From: Paenibacillus baekrokdamisoli
GTDB lineage: Bacteria > Bacillota > Bacilli > Paenibacillales > Paenibacillaceae
Assembly (NCBI RefSeq): GCF_003945345.1
Contig: NZ_AP019308.1
Location: forward strand, 2,294,001-2,358,000
DNA: 64,000 nt
Direction of reading: 5' to 3'
Position 1 is the first letter of the stretch. Each line of letters starts with the position of its first letter. This document shows, piece by piece, positions 36,966 to 45,603 of this stretch. Position numbers and translations under genes: made by a program. The notes under the pieces are model-generated. The model ran no database searches, had not been told where the DNA came from, and worked only from the letters and a program-made list of their open reading frames with translations.

Positions 36966-38288
36966 TTATCTTCTTTTATTAGAAAGCCGAAGCGAGGCAA
37001 GTGTTGTGCCTTCCGGCATAAGTTGTCTACGGTACTTACTGATCCCAACCTGCTGAGAGGTATATATACCGGTGTGGCCAGAGACCAGATAACTAATAAC
37101 ACAAGCAATAAACATGTAGATCAGTCCTTCCGATCCGAACAGCTCGATGCCTAGAATAAAACAAGCGATCGGTGTGTTGGTTGCCCCGCTGAATACGCCG
37201 ATTAAGCCAAGACCAGCCAAAAATGGTGCGCTCAGTAGAAGTAAGCCCGATAGTGCGCTCCCAAGCGCTGCACCGATGACGAATAGTGGCGTTACTTCCC
37301 CGCCAAGGTAGCCTGCTCCAAGCGTGATCCAAGTAAATACCATTTTCCACAGGAAAGCAAAGGTAGACACCGGTTCTTGAAACGCTTGAACCAGAAGCGG
37401 TAAGCTGAGTCCCATATAATCACGTGTCCCAAGCACAGAGACGAGAAGGATAATTATAACTCCGCCGACAACGCTTTTAAGCATCATATTAGGCATTATC
37501 CTGGTGAACGCTTCCTTCAACCAATGGATCAACCCGCTGAATATGCGACTGCATAGTCCAAAAAGAATCGAAGCGATAATTACTTTTATAAGAACCATTA
37601 CTGTCAATTGCGGGATACCACTCATTGAATAATGGATATGATTAATTCCCCAAGCTTTAGTTACTAAATCACCTACAAAGCTTGACGTGAAACAAGGAAT
37701 TAATGCCTCGTATCGAATGACTCCAATCGTAATAACCTCAAGCCCAAAAAGTGTACCTGCGAGCGGGGTGCCAAACACAGAGCCAAAACCACCGCTTATC
37801 CCACACATCAATAAAATTCGCCGATCTAATGCACCAACTCGAAGCCATTTCCCAATCCACTCCGCCAAGCTTCCGCCCATTTGCACGGCTGTTCCCTCTC
37901 GACCTGCTGAGCCGCCAAACAGATGAGTCGTTAGCGTTCCAAGCAGAACGAGCGGCGCCATCCGCAATGGAATCGGCTCATCTCCGGCTTGAATCTGTTC
38001 AATGAGCAGGTTATTTCCTTTGCCCGCATTCTTCCCGAGCTTCATATATAGGTAGCTTATGATTACACCACCAACTGGCAATAGAAACAGCAGCCAAGGT
38101 GAGCCTGTTCTTGCTTTGGTCACTGTATCCAAGCTGTATAGAAACAGAGCAGATGCACATCCGGATAAGATACCGACCATCCCACCATATAAAATCCACT
38201 TTAGGATGGTTCCTTTTCCAATTGCAGCATGTACTCCGCTCTTCATTCGCTTCAGCTTGTTATTTGTTTGTCCATGCTCATCCTCCAT
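36966..38288 (-). CDS. CLC-F type fluoride/proton antiporter
   Basis: 440 aa from ATG at 38288. The frame extends upstream but runs through the riboswitch terminator, so longer starts are excluded. A Met at 38246 is an alternative. About ten membrane helices in the CLC double fold. SAGREGTAVQMGGSLAEW carries Thr where chloride channels have Pro (GREGP), and GKGNNLLIE replaces the usual GSGIP filter segment. Both are features reported for the CLC-F clade that exports F-. The fluoride riboswitch in its leader agrees. It protects the cell from cytoplasmic fluoride. Confidence 0.9.
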   Translation of the reverse strand: MEDEHGQTNNKLKRMKSGVHAAIGKGTILKWILYGGMVGILSGCASALFLYSLDTVTKARTGSPWLLFLLPVGGVIISYLYMKLGKNAGKGNNLLIEQIQAGDEPIPLRMAPLVLLGTLTTHLFGGSAGREGTAVQMGGSLAEWIGKWLRVGALDRRILLMCGISGGFGSVFGTPLAGTLFGLEVITIGVIRYEALIPCFTSSFVGDLVTKAWGINHIHYSMSGIPQLTVMVLIKVIIASILFGLCSRIFSGLIHWLKEAFTRIMPNMMLKSVVGGVIIILLVSVLGTRDYMGLSLPLLVQAFQEPVSTFAFLWKMVFTWITLGAGYLGGEVTPLFVIGAALGSALSGLLLLSAPFLAGLGLIGVFSGATNTPIACFILGIELFGSEGLIYMFIACVISYLVSGHTGIYTSQQVGISKYRRQLMPEGTTLASLRLSNKRR

Positions 38289-38332
38289 AGCCTCTAGCTT
38301 CCCCCAATCCTTGCTCGATAAGTGATTTAAAC

Positions 38333-38376
38333 ATAAAAACAGACTCCTACCAGCGTCTGATGCACTGGTAGGAGTC
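38333..38376 (-). terminator. Riboswitch-controlled terminator
   Basis: GACTCCTACCAG and CTGGTAGGAGTC form a 12-bp stem, followed by TGTTTTTATG. The 5' arm overlaps the 3' part of the fluoride aptamer (38367-38376), so folding of the aptamer with fluoride and formation of the terminator exclude each other. Confidence 0.92.
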
Positions 38377-38414
38377 ATTAGCTCTCGCGGGCGGTTACGG
38401 CGAACTCCATCGCC
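38367..38414 (-). promoter_or_regulatory. Fluoride riboswitch (crcB motif)
   Basis: On the minus strand GGCGATGGAGTTCGCC, then GTAACCGC, a short variable part, and GCTAATGACTCCTACC match the crcB-motif consensus (GGNGAUGGNGUUCNCC, AACCGC, CUGAUGRCUCCUAC). It lies directly upstream of the CLC-F gene and ends in the arm of an intrinsic terminator. This gives the usual transcription-ON switch: fluoride stabilises the aptamer and blocks termination. Confidence 0.95.
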
Positions 38415-38541
38415 TTATAAACTATGCTCATCATAAATCAACCCCTATAGGGAATCAAGTATATTTTGAAAACCCAGCAATTAGGAGTATAAAAGCCATA
38501 GCAAAACGCCCATCCTAAATAGGAATGGAGGTGGATTCACT

Positions 38542-38697
38542 ATGGCTAAAGATGTTCTATGCGAAGTCAATTCTTGTAAATATTGGGCTGCTGGCAACAA
38601 CTGCAATGCATCGTCGATTTACGTTGTCAGTCACCGCGGGAAGCAAGCTAATAACTCCGAAGAAACAGATTGCAAAACATTTGAACCGAAAATTTAA
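38542..38697 (+). CDS. DUF1540 small Cys-rich protein
   Basis: 51 aa, ATG at 38542 with GGAGGTGG 7 nt upstream. A different frame at the same place (from 38525) is spurious. It reads MAKDVLCEVNSCKYWAAGNNC and ends in DCKTFEPKI. The pattern C-X4-C-X8-C plus a final Cys, with a GNxCxAxxIxV core, defines the DUF1540 domain, predicted to bind metal. These proteins are common in spore-formers, with no assigned function. It is divergent from the riboswitch-CLC-F unit. Confidence 0.9.
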   Translation: MAKDVLCEVNSCKYWAAGNNCNASSIYVVSHRGKQANNSEETDCKTFEPKI

Positions 38698-38710
38698 TGC
38701 ACGAGTGATC

Positions 38711-38742
38711 AAGAGCCGTCCTTTGCGAGAAGGCGGCTTTTG
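38711..38742 (+). terminator. Terminator of the DUF1540 gene
   Basis: AGCCGTCCTT pairs with AAGGCGGCT (one bulge) and is followed by TTTTGATC, 13 bases past the stop. Confidence 0.75.
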
Positions 38743-38747
38743 ATCAA

Positions 38748-38841
38748 CTATCAGAAAGTATAAGTGTTCTCTATACTTTGCTTATATTTCAGAAGAAACT
38801 TACTTCGCCGCCAAAGGACAGCGTTAGCCATTTCTTCTTGT
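38748..38841 (-). repeat. Dispersed intergenic repeat, copy 2 (inverted)
   Basis: Imperfect reverse complement of 34596-34680. It includes AGAAACTTACTTCGCCG and an internal pairing of AAGTATA with TATACTT. Together the two copies bracket the kinase, regulator, CLC-F and DUF1540 genes in opposite orientations. Confidence 0.7.
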
Positions 38842-38863
38842 ATGTTTGTAGTATAGCCAACAG

Positions 38864-38878
38864 TGATAATTATTATCA
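38864..38878. promoter_or_regulatory. Perfect Fur box without an adjacent target gene
   Basis: TGATAATTATTATCA is an exact 7-1-7 Bacillus-type Fur box. It lies between two convergent genes (DUF1540 ends at 38697, the carboxypeptidase ends at 38944), so no gene starts beside it. See findings. Confidence 0.65.
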
Positions 38879-38943
38879 ATGAGAATGACTTTAATCAAAA
38901 AAATTTCCATAGTCTGCAGTTCGGATACTCGAGTGCCGTACAA

Positions 38944-39912
38944 TTAATTCATATCAAAGCCAGCCTGCAGGAGTATCTCCGCATCATTCCAGACGCCAGT
39001 TGCAGTGGAATGAAGCACAACCGCAATCAAATCCTTTGATTTCCTGCTTGCTGAAGCTACAACGCAATAGCCTGCCTCATCCGTAAACCCCGTCTTAATC
39101 CCGCTTGTCCCTTTATAATAAAAGCCACTGTCTGGTTGAAGCAGCTTATTGCGATTGATTACCGTTTGTGTTAATTTCCCCGCATCGATTTGATGCTCAG
39201 TTTCACTAACTAGGGTCCGGAACAGCTTGTTTTTTCTAGCTTCTTTCGCAATGATGGCCAAATCGTAAGCCGTTGTGTAGTGATCAGGATCGTGCGAGCC
39301 CTGTGGATTTACGAAATGAGATTCCTCAGCTCCGAGGGCTTGGGCCTTCTCATTCATTAGATTGGCGAATTGCTCCATGCTCACTGCAGCAGAAACTGTC
39401 TTACCTTCCTCTTTGCTCACGACATAACGAGCAATCGTTCGAGCAGCATCATTACCTGATGGAAGAAGCATGGCGGCAATTAGATCTTTTAGAGAAAGGC
39501 GCTCCCCTTCGAATAATCCAGCGCTGCTCTCTCCTGCCACCATCAGTTGTATTTCGTCCCCAACCGTAACCATATCATTCGGATTCCCTTTCTCCAGAGC
39601 GATAATAGCTGTCAGTATTTTAGTCGTGCTAGCTGGATAAAGTCTCTTATGCGCATTCTTGCTGAATAAGATAGCGCCGGTTTTCTCATCCATTAGCAGT
39701 GCCGATTCTGCCTCTAATGCTGCCATTTGTGGTTGTCCATTATGTATAGGAATCGTAGACAAGGATTGAAGAACATCTGCTGCTTTTATTCTCATGCTGC
39801 CCCAATTCATCAGGAGAGCATAAACCATTAACAGGAGGATTGCGTATTTAAATAATTGTCTCAAACGAGCTGCATTCACCAAGGGGGCTGCTCCTTTCTT
39901 CTCTAACCTCAT
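38944..39912 (-). CDS. D-alanyl-D-alanine carboxypeptidase, S11 family (DacF-like)
   Basis: 322 aa from ATG at 39912, with GGGG 8 nt upstream. A start 10 codons earlier lacks an SD. Signal-anchor at about 24-42. Catalytic motifs are SxxK in LYPASTTKILTAI, SGN in LLPSGNDAARTI and KTG in GIKTGFTDEAGYC. It trims the terminal D-Ala from peptidoglycan stem peptides. It lacks the long C-terminal domain of PBP5. It follows an OmpR/HK pair on the same strand but has a terminator in between, so it probably has its own promoter under that system (inference). Confidence 0.92.
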   Translation of the reverse strand: MRLEKKGAAPLVNAARLRQLFKYAILLLMVYALLMNWGSMRIKAADVLQSLSTIPIHNGQPQMAALEAESALLMDEKTGAILFSKNAHKRLYPASTTKILTAIIALEKGNPNDMVTVGDEIQLMVAGESSAGLFEGERLSLKDLIAAMLLPSGNDAARTIARYVVSKEEGKTVSAAVSMEQFANLMNEKAQALGAEESHFVNPQGSHDPDHYTTAYDLAIIAKEARKNKLFRTLVSETEHQIDAGKLTQTVINRNKLLQPDSGFYYKGTSGIKTGFTDEAGYCVVASASRKSKDLIAVVLHSTATGVWNDAEILLQAGFDMN

Positions 39913-40003
39913 TGCTATTACCCCTAAGTATGGATGCAACACGTTAAAGCCCCGCTAAGAAATGATTACGAAAACATAACGAATTTATTAATAAAACGAA
40001 AGA

Positions 40004-40032
40004 TGTCCGCCTCATAGAAATGAAGGCGGACA
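40004..40032 (-). terminator. Terminator after the VanS-like kinase gene
   Basis: TGTCCGCC/GGCGGACA (8 bp, perfect) lies 4 bases past the kinase stop and is followed by TCTTTCGTTTTATT. Confidence 0.75.
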
Positions 40033-40035
40033 GTG

Positions 40036-41142
40036 TTACAACTTATATTCCATTAGCTTTACAGTAAATGCGGTTTGCTCAAGCGTACTTGATGCATGAA
40101 GCTTTCCCTCGTGCAGCTCGACAATCTGCTTGGCAATCGCGAGACCGAGTCCCGAACCTCCAGAATGAATGGCACGCGATTTCTCCACCCGATAGAATCG
40201 ATCAAAGATATGCGGTAAATCCGAGCTTGGAATGACTTCGCCATAATTGACGATATCAAGAACGATTTGTCCATTTTCCTTATACCCGTTAAAGTCCAAA
40301 TATTGTCCGTCTCGCCCGTACTTTATCGCATTCGTGATGAGATTCTCAAATACACGTCTTAATTTATTCCCATCGGCAAAAACGATAAGCTGCGCAGCAG
40401 AGAAATTCATCCGCGGCTGCAAATCCGCTTGCTCGAGCTGCAGCTGGAACTGCTCCGTTAGCTGATGCAGCATCTCGACCAGATTAATTTTGTTCGCATG
40501 CAGCTTCATCTCATTGTTTCGCAGCCGCGTATACTCGAATAGATCCTGAATAAGCTGACTCATCCGCTCAGATTCCTCATATACGAGTGAAATATAATAG
40601 CGTAGCTCAACTTCATCCCGGTACCGATCCTGTTCGATCAGACCCAGATAGCCCGTAATCGAAGTAAGAGGCGTACGCAAATCATGCGATACATTGGTAA
40701 TAAGCTCATTCTTGGACTGTTGGGCTCTTCTTTCTTCTGCCAAAGCTAGATCCAGCTGCTCGACAAAACGGTTGATATGAATCGCAAGCTGCTTTAGTCC
40801 ATCCTCTTGACGAATTAGCACTTTATGCTGAAGATCACCGCTCGCAATTCGTTCTACGTCCTCTGTCATTTGAGCCAAATAATTGTTGTGGCGGAGCCTT
40901 CTATCCCGCGGGAAGAAAAAAGCAGCCGAAATGATGAATAGGATGACTATAGCAACGACATATAGGGTGGGATAGCCAACATTCCAGTTAAACCAGTTAA
41001 AGATTTCTTTTGGACTACGCTTCGCTAACGATGAATAAAAGTACATCTTAGCGATAATGACGATCAGGCCAAAACCGATAACAGACATCATTGCACTCCA
41101 GAAGAGTGGGAGAAGCCATCTAACCTTCAATTTTATAGCCAA
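40036..41142 (-). CDS. Sensor histidine kinase (VanS-like)
   Basis: 368 aa from TTG at 41142. TTG at 41130 is equally possible, and neither has ideal SD spacing. Two helices (about 10-32 and 57-76) with a short 25-aa outer loop, HAMP, HisKA with VSHDLRTPLTSITGYL, N box NLITNAIKYG and GGSGLGLAI. The HDLRTP variant and the small sensor loop resemble VanS-type kinases and BceS-like intramembrane sensors. The gene overlaps the regulator by 23 bases. There are no vanHAX genes, so this is not a resistance cluster. Confidence 0.93.
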   Translation of the reverse strand: MAIKLKVRWLLPLFWSAMMSVIGFGLIVIIAKMYFYSSLAKRSPKEIFNWFNWNVGYPTLYVVAIVILFIISAAFFFPRDRRLRHNNYLAQMTEDVERIASGDLQHKVLIRQEDGLKQLAIHINRFVEQLDLALAEERRAQQSKNELITNVSHDLRTPLTSITGYLGLIEQDRYRDEVELRYYISLVYEESERMSQLIQDLFEYTRLRNNEMKLHANKINLVEMLHQLTEQFQLQLEQADLQPRMNFSAAQLIVFADGNKLRRVFENLITNAIKYGRDGQYLDFNGYKENGQIVLDIVNYGEVIPSSDLPHIFDRFYRVEKSRAIHSGGSGLGLAIAKQIVELHEGKLHASSTLEQTAFTVKLMEYKL

Positions 41143-41821
41143 CCCCCCACACGGTATGTATCAGCTTCTCCCCGTCCATTTGCTTAATAAGCTTCTCTCT
41201 TAAACGGCTCATATGCACGGTCACAGAGTTATTGGACTCGAAATACTTTTCTTTCCATACCAATTCGAAGATATCCTCCGAGCTGAACACTCTGCCTGGC
41301 TGACTGGCAAGCAAATGCAGGATGTTAAATTCAAGCGGTGTTAGCTTGACAGGACGGTCTTCAAAGAGGACCGTATGGGTTAATTTATCAATCTGCAGGG
41401 ATTGAACTTGAATAATATGCTCTTGTGCAGAATGCTGGGCTTGGCTTTGAGCTTGGTAGGAAGTCCGTCTGAGCAAGGATTTCACTCTAGCAACAAGCTC
41501 AAGTGGATTAAAGGGCTTGACCATATAATCGTCTGCCCCAGTCATCAATCCCGTGATTTTATCCAGATCGCCGTCCTTGGCGCTAATCATAAGTATGGGC
41601 GTCGTTCGTGTCTCACGGATCCGCATGCATACACTTAAGCCATCTAAACCTGGCATCATGATATCTAGAATGACAAGATCAATTGGAAGTTCTTCGATAC
41701 GCTCCAGCGCCTGGAGACCATCATTTGCTTTATGAATGGAATAGCCTTCATTGGTCAAATAAATCTCAATGAGCTGTGCAATCTTAGGATCGTCATCGAC
41801 GATTAACAGCTGTTTATTCAT
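41120..41821 (-). CDS. OmpR-family response regulator (VanR-like)
   Basis: 233 aa. Receiver with DDDP, Asp in VILDIMMPGLDG, and Lys in MVKPFNPLELVAR. A Gln/Ala-rich linker (SYQAQSQAQHSAQ) joins the winged helix, which ends HTVWGVGYKIE. The VWGVGYKI ending is typical of VanR/YycF-like regulators. First gene of the RR-HK unit. The D,D-carboxypeptidase downstream is the likely target (inference). Confidence 0.94.
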   Translation of the reverse strand: MNKQLLIVDDDPKIAQLIEIYLTNEGYSIHKANDGLQALERIEELPIDLVILDIMMPGLDGLSVCMRIRETRTTPILMISAKDGDLDKITGLMTGADDYMVKPFNPLELVARVKSLLRRTSYQAQSQAQHSAQEHIIQVQSLQIDKLTHTVLFEDRPVKLTPLEFNILHLLASQPGRVFSSEDIFELVWKEKYFESNNSVTVHMSRLREKLIKQMDGEKLIHTVWGVGYKIEG

Positions 41822-41914
41822 TTTTACCCACCCTCAAGGTTAGACTTTCTCTTTGTTATGGTTAGACGATATGACCTTAGTAAAAGTTTAACAAATGACC
41901 TGCTTGGCCGTAAA

Positions 41915-41952
41915 GCGGAAAACGACCATCTCCTGTAAAGGAAATGATCGTT
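41915..41952 (-). terminator. Terminator of the ABC transporter gene
   Basis: AACGATCATTTCCT pairs with AGGAGATGGTCGTT (two mismatches) around TTAC and is followed by TTCCGC after a short T run. It lies 32 bases past the stop. Confidence 0.65.
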
Positions 41953-41983
41953 CCAGGTATAACGGTACATCCAGTTATACGTT

Positions 41984-43840
41984 TTATGATGCCTCTTGGG
42001 GAAGAGAGATGGCCGCTGGATCATTAAGCCGCAATTGCTGCGTTGCAAATTCACGATACAACTCATGGGACTGGAGCAGCTCCGCGTGGGTTCCACTACC
42101 TGTAATTGTACCCTTCTCCACAAAAATAATCTGGTCCGCATCCACGACCGTTGATAAACGGTGGGCAATGACGATCGTTGTTCTGCCAGCCATAAGGTTC
42201 TTGAGCGCTTCCTGTACAACCACCTCTGACTTGCTATCCAAGCTTGAGGTCGCTTCGTCGAGCATTAAGATTTTTGGATCACGCAGCAGCGCTCTTGCAA
42301 TAGCAATACGCTGCCGTTGACCACCTGAGAGCTTGATTCCCCGCTCCCCAACCTCCGTCTCAAAGCCACTAGGCAGCTCGCCTATAAACAAATCCGCATA
42401 TGCCATCTTTGCCGCTTGCAGCAGCTCCTCTTGACTCACTTCACGGTCTAAGCCATAACAGATATTATCGCGAATTGTACCCGCAATAAGCGGACTTTCC
42501 TGTGATACGTATCCGAACAGACTGCGCCATGCGTGTAAGGAGAAGCTCCCGATCGGATCGGGACCGAGTTTAATCAAACCCGCCGTTGGCTCGTAATACC
42601 GCTCTAACAAGGAGAAGAGCGTTGTCTTGCCACCACCGCTGGGTCCTACGATAGCCGTGACAGAGTCCGGCTCCACACGGAAGCTTATATCGCTCAATAC
42701 GGCGTCGCCCTTCTCATAGGCAAAGGATACATGGCTAACTGTGATTGGCTGATCAGCATGTTCAACAGATTTACCGGTCGTATGATCCTCTTCCTCGGAA
42801 TCCAGTATTTCAACAATCCGCTCGGTTGCGCCGATCGTCTTTTGAAATTGAGTGAAAAAGGTTGTAATTTGACTCATTGGCATGACGATTTGAATGAGAT
42901 ATAGAATGAAGGCAACCAGCTCGCCTGCTGTCAGAGCCCCCGATGAGACTCGCATCCCACCATATCCAACGATGACCACAAGGAGCATCATAATGACGAA
43001 GAACATAAGCGGAGCAATCAGAGCCTGTACCTTTGCTTCCTTTAGACCGAACCCGAACAAGCTCTCAATTCGCTTATTGCCACTATCATACTCCCTAGCC
43101 TCCGCATTGGAGGACTTCACAAGGCGGATTTCAGACAGTACCTGCGTCAGAACCGTTGTAAAGGAAGCCGTCTCCGCCTGCAGCCCTTTAGAAATCTTGA
43201 ACATCTGCCGACCTAGCGGAACCAGAAACACTGCAGCAACCGGAATAATGGCAAGCATAACAGTGGTCATTTGCCAATCCATGTAGAACAACACAATGAT
43301 GGATCCCACAATCGAGATAATGCCGGTAAAGAACCCTGTTGTATGCTCCGCGATGAGTGACTTCACAACTCCGGTATCGTTCGTCATTCGGCTGATCGTT
43401 TCACCAGTCCGATGATTATCATAGTAGCTAACAGGCAGGACAAGCAGCTTCTTCCACAAACGTTCTCGCAGATTTGCGACAATCTTTTGTCCAATTCGAT
43501 TGAGCATATAGATCGATAGCCCGCTTGCAATCGTTTGGACGATGAAGATCCCTCCGATACCACCGATCTGGCTCCAGCTTAGATTACTCAATGAGAAGCC
43601 GTCTACCAGGTTTTTCGTGAATAAGGGAATAACTAACGCCACAATCGTCGAAGCCACGCTCATTATAATGGCTAGTGTCAGTAAGGGAATGGACGGCTTC
43701 GTGTTGCGAATAAGCTGAAGGAATGCCCTCCAATTTGCTGTTTCCCCTTTCCCTTGCTTCACTTCCTCAGACTGAGCTGATCCCTGACCAGCTTTATTCG
43801 TATTATTCACTGCTAGGTTTGTACTGTTGTTTGAATCCAT
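41984..43840 (-). CDS. ABC exporter, fused permease and ATPase (BmrA/MsbA type)
   Basis: 618 aa from ATG at 43840, with AGAGGG about 10 nt upstream. An ATG three codons earlier sits on the SD. The hydrophilic N-terminus (about 45 aa, Asn/Gln-rich) is unusual. Six membrane helices (about 50-345), then the ATPase: Walker [11 protein letters not shown] loop, signature [16 protein letters not shown], Walker [13 protein letters not shown] and the H loop IVIAHRLST. It works as a homodimer to export drugs, lipids or peptides. The substrate is unknown. A 23-bp palindrome lies about 100 bases upstream. Confidence 0.93.
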   Translation of the reverse strand: MDSNNSTNLAVNNTNKAGQGSAQSEEVKQGKGETANWRAFLQLIRNTKPSIPLLTLAIIMSVASTIVALVIPLFTKNLVDGFSLSNLSWSQIGGIGGIFIVQTIASGLSIYMLNRIGQKIVANLRERLWKKLLVLPVSYYDNHRTGETISRMTNDTGVVKSLIAEHTTGFFTGIISIVGSIIVLFYMDWQMTTVMLAIIPVAAVFLVPLGRQMFKISKGLQAETASFTTVLTQVLSEIRLVKSSNAEAREYDSGNKRIESLFGFGLKEAKVQALIAPLMFFVIMMLLVVIVGYGGMRVSSGALTAGELVAFILYLIQIVMPMSQITTFFTQFQKTIGATERIVEILDSEEEDHTTGKSVEHADQPITVSHVSFAYEKGDAVLSDISFRVEPDSVTAIVGPSGGGKTTLFSLLERYYEPTAGLIKLGPDPIGSFSLHAWRSLFGYVSQESPLIAGTIRDNICYGLDREVSQEELLQAAKMAYADLFIGELPSGFETEVGERGIKLSGGQRQRIAIARALLRDPKILMLDEATSSLDSKSEVVVQEALKNLMAGRTTIVIAHRLSTVVDADQIIFVEKGTITGSGTHAELLQSHELYREFATQQLRLNDPAAISLPQEAS

Positions 43841-43942
43841 TGCTATCATTCCCTCTCTACCCTAATCACTGGCGTACGAATCCGACTTTGTCGCCTGCTT
43901 AAGACAGCATACAATTGTTTTTTGAACGGAATATGAACAGAT

Positions 43943-43965
43943 CAGATTAGATCAGATCTAATCTG
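43943..43965. promoter_or_regulatory. 23-bp palindrome, candidate operator of the ABC exporter
   Basis: CAGATTAGATC, a central A, then GATCTAATCTG: an 11-bp perfect inverted repeat about 103 bases upstream of the transporter start and past the end of no gene. No T tract, so it is not a terminator. MarR- or TetR-type regulators bind sites like this (inference). Confidence 0.5.
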
Positions 43966-44034
43966 ATGCAATCTACTCCCTTACATACGCATCTCGATTA
44001 GGATAAGGTCCAACAATTTAATATTGGCTTTCAT

Positions 44035-45027
44035 TTACTTAGAGATCGCCGGAATGAGATGCTCGAATAGCAATTTTTTGGATAAGATCGCTCGGCTCTT
44101 ATCTTCCGCTTCCCTTCGAATGACGACAACTAGCTCTCGTTCAGGGATAACGAAGATATATTGACCGCCATACCCCTTGGCAAAATAGCAGGAGATGACG
44201 CCATTATGCGCTTTGGGCGAAACCCACCAGTGGTACCCATATTCACCGAATATCTGCGGCTCGTAATGCTGAAGCCCTTTATGATGAACCGCCGTTGAGC
44301 TGTCCACCCATGCTGCAGGTAGAAGCTGCTCGCCATTCCACTGGCCTCTTTGCAGATAAAGCTGACCAAATTTGGCCATATCAAGTGAGGTGAGGTGAAG
44401 ACCTGCTCCTCCTTCATAAATGCCGGATGAGCTGTTCCAACGGGGCTTGCGGAATCCCAACTTATTAAACAGATAGAGCTGCGCATATTCAAGAGCAGAC
44501 AGCTCTGTTGTCTTGGTCAGAATGGCAGACAGCAGATGAGAGGCGCCTGAATTATAAGTAAATACTTCCCCTGGCTCATGGCCCATAGGCTGCTCTACAA
44601 TGAATTTGACCCAATCTCGAGTTCGTTTCATCTGCCAATAAGGCTTATCAAAGTCCGGCCAATCCAGTCCAGGTGTCATGGTTAACAGATTCCTGATGGT
44701 GATCGACCGTTTACGTTCATCGGAGGACAACCGAATCTCTTCAAAATAATCCGCTATCGGCTGGTCAAGCCCAGCGATATGCCCTTGTTCAATCGCAATT
44801 CCAATCAAAGCGGAGAGGATGCTTTTCGTACAGGAATAGATGGCGCCTACACGGTCAGACTTCTTGTCATGCCACTTCCATTTCACTTGGCCTCTATGTA
44901 CCAGAATTGCGTCCTTGATTTGCCATTCCTTGAGAATGGGGTCCAGCTTGTTTAATCCCAGTTCGTCGACCTTGGTTGGCTCATCACCACTAGACAGCAG
45001 GATAGGATCTTCACTTGTTAGCCTCAT
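44035..45027 (-). CDS. Serine hydrolase, beta-lactamase class C-like
   Basis: 330 aa, no signal peptide. SxxK is in YSCTKSILSALIG, the Tyr motif YxN in TYNSGASHLLS, and a late HxG-like position in FAKGYGGQYIFV. This fold covers class C beta-lactamases, esterases and D-amino-acid peptidases. The cytosolic location argues against a resistance enzyme. It starts MRLTSEDPILLSSGDEPTK. Probably monocistronic, or read together with the rhodanese gene's flanking transcript. Substrate unknown. Confidence 0.88.
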   Translation of the reverse strand: MRLTSEDPILLSSGDEPTKVDELGLNKLDPILKEWQIKDAILVHRGQVKWKWHDKKSDRVGAIYSCTKSILSALIGIAIEQGHIAGLDQPIADYFEEIRLSSDERKRSITIRNLLTMTPGLDWPDFDKPYWQMKRTRDWVKFIVEQPMGHEPGEVFTYNSGASHLLSAILTKTTELSALEYAQLYLFNKLGFRKPRWNSSSGIYEGGAGLHLTSLDMAKFGQLYLQRGQWNGEQLLPAAWVDSSTAVHHKGLQHYEPQIFGEYGYHWWVSPKAHNGVISCYFAKGYGGQYIFVIPERELVVVIRREAEDKSRAILSKKLLFEHLIPAISK

Positions 45028-45083
45028 AACGTTATTACCTGCCTTTCTACATTCAGTTATACCTCAAGGAGCTGCTTCATGCC

Positions 45084-45124
45084 GAATAAGGGCACTTCCG
45101 CACGAAGCGGAAATGCCCTTATTC
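45084..45124 (-). terminator. Terminator of the rhodanese gene
   Basis: GAATAAGGGCATTTCCGC and its inverse form an 18-bp stem (one mismatch) around TTCGT. It starts 19 bases past the stop. The T tract is weak. Confidence 0.75.
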
Positions 45125-45142
45125 TACTCATTCACGCGATTA

Positions 45143-45454
45143 CTATTCGCCAGTTAACACATCGCCCGGCCAGCTAAGCATGCCGCCAACCATATTAATA
45201 ACTTCGTAGCCCTGCGCAGATAGATAATCACATGCCTTACCACTGCGGTTCCCACTCCGACAAACCATATAAAACGGCTCCTCAAAAGCGTTCAACTCGC
45301 CAACCCGCTCAACAAATTCAGATAACGGAATGCTGACGGCTTCGCCGATATGACCGGATTGCCATTCATCAGGCTCTCTTACGTCAATAACGGTAATTTT
45401 CTCGCCTTCACGAAGCTTGGTTTCTAGCTCGCTTGCTGTAATTTCTCCATACAT
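45143..45454 (-). CDS. Single-domain rhodanese-like protein
   Basis: 103 aa. IDVREPDEWQSGHI is the first rhodanese signature. The active Cys lies in MVCRSGNRSGKA, a six-residue loop of the thiosulfate/polysulfide sulfurtransferase type. The C-terminal GGMLSWPGDVL completes the fold. It is a cytosolic sulfur carrier or transferase with no indicated partner. The region upstream holds the terminator of the DUF3889 gene, so it has its own promoter. Confidence 0.92.
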   Translation of the reverse strand: MYGEITASELETKLREGEKITVIDVREPDEWQSGHIGEAVSIPLSEFVERVGELNAFEEPFYMVCRSGNRSGKACDYLSAQGYEVINMVGGMLSWPGDVLTGE

Positions 45455-45542
45455 ATGTCAGCAACTCCTCATATTCAATTTCATACAACCCACACCTGCA
45501 TTTTACCTTTGGAGATGGGATGCTGTCCAGCTTCAACGCAAA

Positions 45543-45580
45543 TAAAAAGCAGCAGCCTCCATCCAATGAAGGGCGCTGCT
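45543..45580 (-). terminator. Terminator of the DUF3889 gene
   Basis: AGCAGCGCCC pairs with GGCTGCTGCT (slightly offset) on the minus strand and is followed by TTTTTATTTGCG. Confidence 0.65.
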
Positions 45581-45603
45581 CCTTATGTGAAACAGGAAGA
45601 TTA

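Noticed and set aside
38289..38378. 30-residue N-terminal extension of the CLC-F protein
   Set aside because: It would be translated from the riboswitch terminator hairpin itself.
34788..38414. Genomic island bracketed by inverted repeats
   Set aside because: No integrase, transposase or composition change was seen; only the repeat pair supports it, so it is kept as an observation and not called.
38525..38743. 72-codon plus-strand frame overlapping the DUF1540 gene
   Set aside because: The other frame at 38542-38697 has a perfect SD and the DUF1540 cysteine pattern; the longer frame has neither.
38944..41821. Vancomycin-resistance (van) cluster
   Set aside because: A VanRS-like pair and a D,D-carboxypeptidase are present, but no vanH, vanA/B-type ligase or vanX. 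The carboxypeptidase is the S11 housekeeping type.
44035..45027. Secreted beta-lactamase
   Set aside because: The fold and SxxK motif fit, but there is no signal peptide, so an antibiotic-resistance role is not supported.
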